A stretch of 64,000 nt of DNA from Gnomoniopsis sp. IMI 355080 (taxonomy: Eukaryota; Ascomycota; Sordariomycetes; Diaporthales; Gnomoniaceae). Below, one piece after another: positions 58,070 to 64,000 of this stretch. A model generated the notes under the pieces. That model did no database searches. It had not been told where the DNA came from and saw only the letters and a list, made by a program, of their open reading frames with translations. The position numbers were made by a program, and so were the translations under genes. How positions within the stretch are numbered: position 1 is the stretch's first letter; each line of letters opens with the position of its first letter. Location: the NCBI GenBank assembly GCA_027946555.1, contig JAPEVC010000156.1:1-64000 (forward strand), written 5' to 3'.

Positions 58070-60842
58070 ATTGAATGGTGAAGTTGGAGTAGGGACGACG
58101 AAGTCAGCGTGCGAGTTAGAACAAAGAAGCGAACTGGATAGTGCAGCGGATGGATGATGCGCGGTGGGCAGAGGTAGACGTGAGCCACTGAGAGAGGAGC
58201 TTCATCGACAATTTATATTCTTGCCATGATGTGTGTTGTACTGTGAATTCCCGTCACGCTCTTGGTCTTTCCATTGCTTGATAACATGCAGGGCAATAAA
58301 CAGGTCTCCACTTTCAGTGGTCATTGTCTTGAGCCCATGCTGCTGTACGGTGACGATCCGAACATGCAGACCGCAGCCCTCACCCCAGGCTGAGTCCTGG
58401 GTGGTAGATAACGGTTGGCTAATTCTAGAATGTTGTCCATTTGGGCGGTCTGATCCGGAGAAAATCTTTCCATTGGGAAGGTCGTAGAAATAGTCCGCCG
58501 GCCTGACGGTGGACGAGTTCGTCACTAGTGGCCAACGACCAAGATCATCGCCTAGGCATGTACGTCCGTATAACGGGCAATATCCGGTCGGCAACTAATT
58601 GATCCACAAACAACGTGCCGGATTCCTTGCAAACACACCATTGTAACTGGCAGAAAGAACGGTCATTTTCATGCCAGGGTCGATATATGGGGGGCTTACC
58701 AGTGGCCACCGTGCGTCGATAATAGGTGGCATGCGGGGGGAATCATGCGGGTGTATGATAACGAGCTCGAAGTGTGGAGAGATGGTAGCACAATGGGGGG
58801 TTGGGATGGCAAAAGGTTCTAAACTAACAACAAATAGTGATTCCTCCGAATCTTGTCATTGGTCAATGAAAATTTTCTGTCATTGTTGTATTGCACATGT
58901 TGTGAAAATCGAGTCCTATCACAACATATGCCTTCTCGTCCTCAAAGTCGCGTGTATACCTGCCTAGGTATGTAAGAGACTCTTGGGTCTCATCAGCATT
59001 GCCAAGTCATCTGACGTGCATTGTTCTAAGGACTGCCGTACCCATTCTACCGCATGTCAGACGGCTTGGCTGTTGTTGGGGGCGTCACGCCAATGAGCAG
59101 CCCTGTCCGAGCCGGGCCGCGTGGATCCTACCTCGCTGCTAGTGCGGATACCACCCTAAAAGCTTATCAGTGCAGCTATGAGGTGATCACGAAGTGCGCG
59201 GAAACAGAGATGAGGCCCGATCGCAGTGCAGTATTATGCGTGGTACAGAATTAAGACTTACCAGGGACCGGTGCCTCACTAGTTTCTCATAGACCTCTTG
59301 CACCAAACTCAATTCGACCGTTGACAAGCGCCAGGTCAACTAGAGGTATCAAACTATGATCTTATCGTTTGCCGCTCAGTTCCTGGTTTATCTAGGTGCG
59401 CACAACCACCACAGGAGTCACCCGTACTAATGAATATTCCGGTTATGCGTACTATGATACAGACATGGGTTGCAGACCCACCTATCAGGTACCGCCCATA
59501 CTATTTTCATGCGTTCGTCCGCAAACATCACCGTGCAGAGGCAACTCGGCAAGCTCGCCATCAGCAGCGCTTATTTTCCAAGGAACCACGGCGGCCGGAC
59601 GGCCAGCTAGCTGACCCAGGAACAACCCTTGCCCACCAGACCTCGTAAGAGCTCGGCCGAACATTCGGCTCCGCCAAACAAGGCAAAGTACATAAAGGAA
59701 CATCAATCGGATGGGCCTGGATTTGGCAAGTGAATAATTGATAACGTCCGGGTGACGACCTCATTCCGAGATATCACCAAATATCTTTCCGCGCTTAAAG
59801 CGTAGGTTAGGATGTGTCGGCATCGTGGTTCAGCTGTAGCCTTGGGGACGCAGCCCACTGCTGCGAGAGATGATTGAATGTAACATTGGCAGTGGATGTG
59901 GTAGAATTACCTAACAAAGCGACCGAGATATCCGTTCTGAATGCTCCGACCCGAAGACTGAAGGAAGTTTCTCCAATCAAGACCAAACTATTTGACCACA
60001 TAACTAGGTAATCCGAGCACGACTAGCGGCAGCAACATACAATGAGGTAGTACTAGTACCTTACTTTAGGGAACTCATTCTTGGGGGTGGGGGTGGCTCC
60101 TGGGACCAATCGAAGCAGACTCGAATTTCATGTTCTCATGCAGCCTTGAAAATCCACAAGTCATCAGATTTTTGGCGTGAAGACTTTTCTTCAGACTCTC
60201 AGTACCTGATCCCAGTGGGGGCATCGACGAAATATCTAGAACGCATATGGGTGATCTGATCAACTAAACTCGGGAAACGCAGTATCAGATGCATCTTATA
60301 GCTCAAACTGCCAACAAACTGTTAATAATATGTAGATTATGTTGCACTGCATTGCATGTTAGGATCGTCACAAGCCAGAAAATTCTTTGTTATCATGTGA
60401 CTGGGTTGTAATCCGAGTTTTAGGGGATACGGTACCAAAGATAGAAAGAGGTCAGGAGGCAGCACAGTACGTAGGTATGTTTGTCAAAGACCCGTCAACT
60501 CTGAGGTGCCTAATATTGGGTCAATTATTAGAGGGTTTTCTAGTCGAAGCTTGATGAATATTACTGGAGGTTCAAAGCAATGCTTGATTTTACTGTGCAA
60601 CATCTATATCTATTTCTTCTAGTCCTTTTGTTTTTCTTTCCGCGTTGTGCCTTCGTCACTATCCATGTATTCCAATCACCCACGTTTATGTCTAACTTGC
60701 AGAATTCGTTGAGCTCGTCCATATGTTTCCTTCTGCCATTTCCGTGTTCACATCGCACCTCAGTGTGCAACTTCTCGCCTGCCAAATCATCCAGTCTACT
60801 CCTATCTCCCTCCGCCGTCGCAAGTGGAAATGCCGGACATCT
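58070..60842. other. Intergenic region of about 2.8 kb, nothing supported
   Basis: Upstream of the eqolisin and downstream of the histidine-phosphatase-like gene. A 130-codon frame at 58202-58594 has no ATG start and no motif. Other frames are short. No tRNA or repeat array is visible. Confidence 0.4.
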
Positions 60843-62199
60843 TCAGGCGTAGTGATAACACGTCTTGTCTCGGGTTCGACTCTTTTCATACGTTCTGCGG
60901 ACCTCTCTCTCCTGGTCGATGCCTACGGTCAGAAGAAAGTCTTTGAACTTTTCCTTCGTCAATTTGCACAACTCGCCCACAGCCTTTTCGTCTTGAAGCT
61001 TCTTCTGCCTTTTTATGATGTCAAACTCCATCTTCCGGCAATCTGTTCTTGCGTTTTGAATGTAGCTTGCCTCCTCGGGCTTGATGGCAACCCGAGTGAC
61101 CAGCAAAGCAACTACCGCGCCATTCCTCATATTCATGATGCCAAAATTAGACTGCAACACCGTAGCATCCGCTTCGTGGCCCATGACTCGAAAGCAAGAC
61201 TGGATAGCGCGGTTATTGCTGCAGATACAGATGATGCTGTTCGAATCTGTCTCGAAGATCGTGTTGAGAGAATCCTCCCATCTGACGTCCACGTCGGTAT
61301 ACGCCTCGCGAAGAGGACGCCGCTGGAACATTTCATCTTGTTCCGGAAAATCTCCCAGGAAATCCGTCTTGAAGCCTCGAGACCCGGTGTCCTTCAGAAT
61401 TTCTGTTCTCGTGGCACGCCTGTCGTTGAACTCGACATGATCATAGCCCATCCACTCACGAAAACCATCGGCCACGATGATTCGATTTGCAAGCTGAGAG
61501 TCAAGGATCAACTCTTCTGTTGTGGATATACATCGTTTTAGAGAGCTGGTATAGAAGCTCATTGACGGCTGCGCTCCGAAACCGGCGGCTAGCAGTGTAT
61601 CTCTCAACAGTGCACCCGCTCGTTTCGCTTGATCTCGACCATAGGGCTCGGTGAGGCCGGGGTTTGCAAATTCAGGATTCTGAGTAATGTATTTCTGGAA
61701 TAGAAATCGTCAATATCTGAACAAAAAGGCAAAGGTTCGAACGGGCAGCCGGACTGACGCTGTACAAGCTTTTATTCCAACCTTTTTGCATGACATTGTG
61801 TCTGGCCTGTCCGTGACGAACAATGAAGAACAGCTTGCACTCAAGAGGATTGGCTCCAAGTTGTCTACGGACTGCCTCCCAGCTGGTGTTCTCGGTTGGC
61901 GTAGTGAATATTGAGTCAGCTGGCACCTATTACCATGTCAGCTATACATTAAGCGACAAAAATAAACTAGGAGGAGCAGCCTGTCGATAACAGTATGAAG
62001 GATCAGCGAATACCTCTCCTGTCAAAGAGCCATTTGCTCTCTGATGGGGATTGAAAAATTCTTTGTCATACTCGAAACGATAAGAGACTAGAGGAATAGG
62101 CTTGTGAGACATGTCAAACCTCGATGTTTGCGTGAGAAGTCTCTCTTGCGTCACAGATTGCGTACAGATTAGTAGAGACACCAAGAAATGAAACTGCAT
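60843..62199 (-). CDS. Histidine-phosphatase-fold (phosphoglycerate mutase-like) protein lacking the second catalytic His
   Basis: Exons 62199-62014, 61926-61759 and 61694-60843 (introns 87 and 64 bp) give 401 residues. Intron 2 uses a GTCAGT donor. The first His motif is intact (FFIVRHGQARHNV, His about 100), and the following GLTEPYGRDQAKRAG, YTSSLKRCISTTE and EWMG blocks are in family order. The second catalytic His region reads CICSNNRAIQS, whereas family members usually have SHxG there; the His is Asn. The N-terminus (MQFHFLVSLLICTQS) resembles a signal peptide. Such a protein may be a pseudoenzyme or act with altered chemistry. A charged tail of about 80 residues follows the domain. Confidence 0.8.
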
Positions 62200-63051
62200 C
62201 TTTCATCACGAAACTGGAACGTTGAAGACCACGAGTCTATTTATAATATTTCCTCGAGATGTTCTTCATAGCAAATCGAATGCTTCTACCGGGAAGTTGC
62301 CTATTAGGGTATGAAGGGTCTTTGTTGCTCGAGCATTATATTAGCCCTGTTATCATATTGTACCCCATTCTGTGCTTCACCATTTCTTGCGTTTACATAT
62401 ATGTACACTAAAAGGCGTAGTTCATTCGGAAGCCTGCCTTATCATCTGTCGGTGAGACGTGCCATCACGAGAAACAAGAGGAAGGCCACCGGCGAACAAG
62501 CCGTGTCTCTCTTGTGCAGCCCTGCCAGACCATCATGAAACATTAAGCAAGAGTCATCTGACCTCGAGACACGCAGTCAGTAGCACGAAGATCTAACTCG
62601 ACCAGAATGTCGATGTCATCGGTTGAGAGTTGCATACATACTACATGACACTTGTATCTCAACTAACCCACCCTCCGCTACGAAATCTTGAAGAAGAAAG
62701 AAAATGACCCAGGGAGAAAAACAACTACTCATTTACTCACTCGTCCTGTAATCTACATGCCGTGTGACCTCTGGCGTTAGATGCGAAGAGACTGCCAAGA
62801 TTCCCCCGAGGATATCGAGTGAGAACTGTATTCAACTTTGAGATGTAACTAGGTAATAGTCACCTGCAAGGGAAGGGGATCCAAATATGATATTTGCTCT
62901 TGCCCTTGCCCATTCAGTACTTGTACATTAGAAACCTTAAAGAGGCCCGCTCTCCGGAGTCTCCGATACGTACTTATCTCGCCGGACGTCTAATACAAGG
63001 ATGAGCATATTTCCGGGCCAAGCATTTCGAAGGTTAGTGCGCGGAAGTCAG
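62200..63051. other. Divergent intergenic region, left part
   Basis: Promoter of the histidine-phosphatase-like gene (minus) and distal promoter of sfh5 (plus). No gene or repeat recognised before the heat-shock elements. Confidence 0.4.
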
Positions 63052-63098
63052 GGAATGTTCCAGAATTTGAAACATTCTAGAATAAATGTTCTAGAAGG
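63052..63098. promoter_or_regulatory. Heat-shock element array (nGAAn/nTTCn repeats)
   Basis: Within 47 bp there are TTCCAGAA (63058-63065), a further GAA (63069-63071), TTCTAGAA (63075-63082) and TTCTAGAA (63089-63096). TTCTAGAA is the canonical inverted pair bound by heat-shock factor, and three or more units support trimer binding. The array is 227-271 bp upstream of the sfh5 ATG and about 900 bp from the minus-strand gene. Control of sfh5 by HSF is inferred. Confidence 0.8.
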
Positions 63099-63322
63099 TT
63101 GGACACCTACTACATGCATAGTAGCATTATATCCGGATAGCCTCAAAGCCCCTCTAAATGCAATGCACCGTTGAAGGGTTGACCAATATGCAACTATCGG
63201 AGCAAACCCAGGACCAATTCCCCTGTCACAAGTCGCCTGTACCGAACCTCAACGAACCTGCTCCACCTTGCAGATCAACATCAGCGCAATACACTCTTTT
63301 CTTGCAATCGTGCACACCCAAG

Positions 63323-64000
63323 ATGGCCGACACAAATACGGATGTCCCATCAGTGGAGGCTGTTTCGGCTACCACTACCGAGAAGCAAATCGACAAGTCC
63401 GAGGCGTCCGAACCCTCGGAACCTACCGCCGGCCAGGCCGAGACCAAGCAGGCGCCCGAGGCGTCCGTGGCTGACTCTGCACCCGCCAGCAAGGGCGAGG
63501 CTAATGTTGAGCCTGCAGATGTTAAGGACACCAGTGCAGGTCCTGAAAAGGCGGACAAGGCGCAGGCGCCTCTTGCCACTGAGGGGAAGGTGGAGCCCCA
63601 AACTGCCGCTCCTGTTGACGCGCCTGTTGCCGCCAGCAAGGAAGCAGCTTCAACGAAGACCCCCTTTGATCAGTTCGATGCCAAACTCCCGGATATCCTC
63701 AAGGAAGTCGGCCACGATGAGATGTGGGGTGTGAAACTCGTCTCTCCGGCTTCTTCTCACATTCCCACCGGCATCGTGATCCAGAAGTTTCTCAATGCCA
63801 ACGATGGGGATTTGGACAAGGCACTTGAACAGTTCACCGGGGCCCTGAAGTTTCGAAAGGAAAAGAAGCCCTTAGAGCTCGTCGGCAAGACCTTCAGCGC
63901 CAACAAGTTTGCCGACCTTGGTGCTGTCACTGTTTACGATGTCAAGGATAGTCCCGTTCCGGAGGTCTTCACGTGGAATCTCTATGGCAATGTCAAAGGC
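63323..64000 (+). CDS. sfh5: Phosphatidylinositol transfer protein Sfh5 (CRAL-TRIO), 5' part only
   Basis: The frame is open from ATG 63323 to the window end, 226 complete codons with no stop. An acidic, Ala/Glu/Pro-rich N-terminus of about 110 residues is followed by the CRAL-TRIO N-terminal region: WGVKLVSPASSHIPTGIVIQ, KFLNANDGDLDKALEQFTGA, and LKFRKEKKPLELVGKTFSANKF. This matches fungal Sfh5, a Sec14-like protein that moves phosphatidylinositol between membranes and is peripheral at the ER. The lipid-binding lobe lies beyond the edge. A heat-shock-element array is 227-271 bp upstream. The annotation is partial at the 3' side. Confidence 0.88.
   Translation, partial: MADTNTDVPSVEAVSATTTEKQIDKSEASEPSEPTAGQAETKQAPEASVADSAPASKGEANVEPADVKDTSAGPEKADKAQAPLATEGKVEPQTAAPVDAPVAASKEAASTKTPFDQFDAKLPDILKEVGHDEMWGVKLVSPASSHIPTGIVIQKFLNANDGDLDKALEQFTGALKFRKEKKPLELVGKTFSANKFADLGAVTVYDVKDSPVPEVFTWNLYGNVKG

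Noticed and set aside
58202..58594. 130-codon minus-strand frame
   Set aside because: It begins with TTG rather than ATG and shows no motif.
1..64000. Secondary-metabolite cluster
   Set aside because: MFS, GST, SDR and acyltransferase genes are present but no polyketide, peptide or terpene synthase, nor a Zn2Cys6 regulator, is visible.

Overview
This is a 64-kb piece of nuclear genome from a filamentous ascomycete (Pezizomycotina). The signs are multi-exon genes with short introns (about 49-97 bp, a few longer) carrying CTGAC/CTAAC branch motifs, and families typical of moulds: a CFEM Pth11-type receptor, an eqolisin glutamic protease, a GH131 glucanase, an NB-ARC/TPR STAND receptor, and a UVRAG/Vps38 protein. 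Genus and species cannot be read from the sequence; a plant-associated or saprobic Sordariomycete-like fungus is my guess. I rebuilt exon structures by hand from splice signals, reading frame and family conservation. All multi-exon models given as CDS have consistent exon phases.

Layout, left to right. 1-2.6 kb: a 9-bp microsatellite and a decayed minus-strand hypothetical gene. 3.0-5.4 kb: maleylacetate reductase and a tiny three-exon secreted protein with ten cysteines. 5.4-8.4 kb: gene-poor. 8.4-15 kb: a secreted class II heme peroxidase, a PMP3-type membrane peptide, and a GH2 beta-galactosidase with a cluster of CreA-type sites upstream. 15.4-22.2 kb: a CorA-like Mg2+ transporter divergent from an eight-exon hydrolase/NB-ARC/TPR receptor. 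22.3-28.6 kb: a HAD phosphatase, an acyltransferase-3 membrane protein and a CFEM G-protein-coupled receptor. 28.6-31.6 kb: gene-poor.

32.6-41.7 kb: UVRAG/Vps38 (autophagy and endosome PI3-kinase complex), then a run of detoxification-like genes (MAPEG, an atypical SDR, a glutathione S-transferase and a DHA1-type MFS exporter). 43-49 kb: a GH131-like glucanase with a long Ala-rich spacer, a NAD(P)-binding protein and a second MFS transporter. 49.8-58.1 kb: an F-box-like protein, a secreted protein that may be a new glycosidase, mitochondrial malic enzyme and the eqolisin. 60.8-64 kb: a histidine-phosphatase-fold protein lacking its second catalytic His, and sfh5 (PI-transfer protein), which runs off the right edge and has a strong heat-shock-element array upstream.

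There is no polyketide synthase, NRPS or terpene synthase, so this is not a classic metabolite cluster. The common theme is plant-polymer and environmental interaction (peroxidase, galactosidase, glucanase, protease, small secreted protein, receptor) plus detoxification. The most unusual items are the short cysteine-rich secreted gene hidden in tiny exons, a GC-AG intron in the MAPEG gene, the uORF that overlaps the NLR start codon, the 20-bp repeat array that contains the GST start codon, and a palindrome (ACCTAGGT) found 12 times in intergenic DNA.
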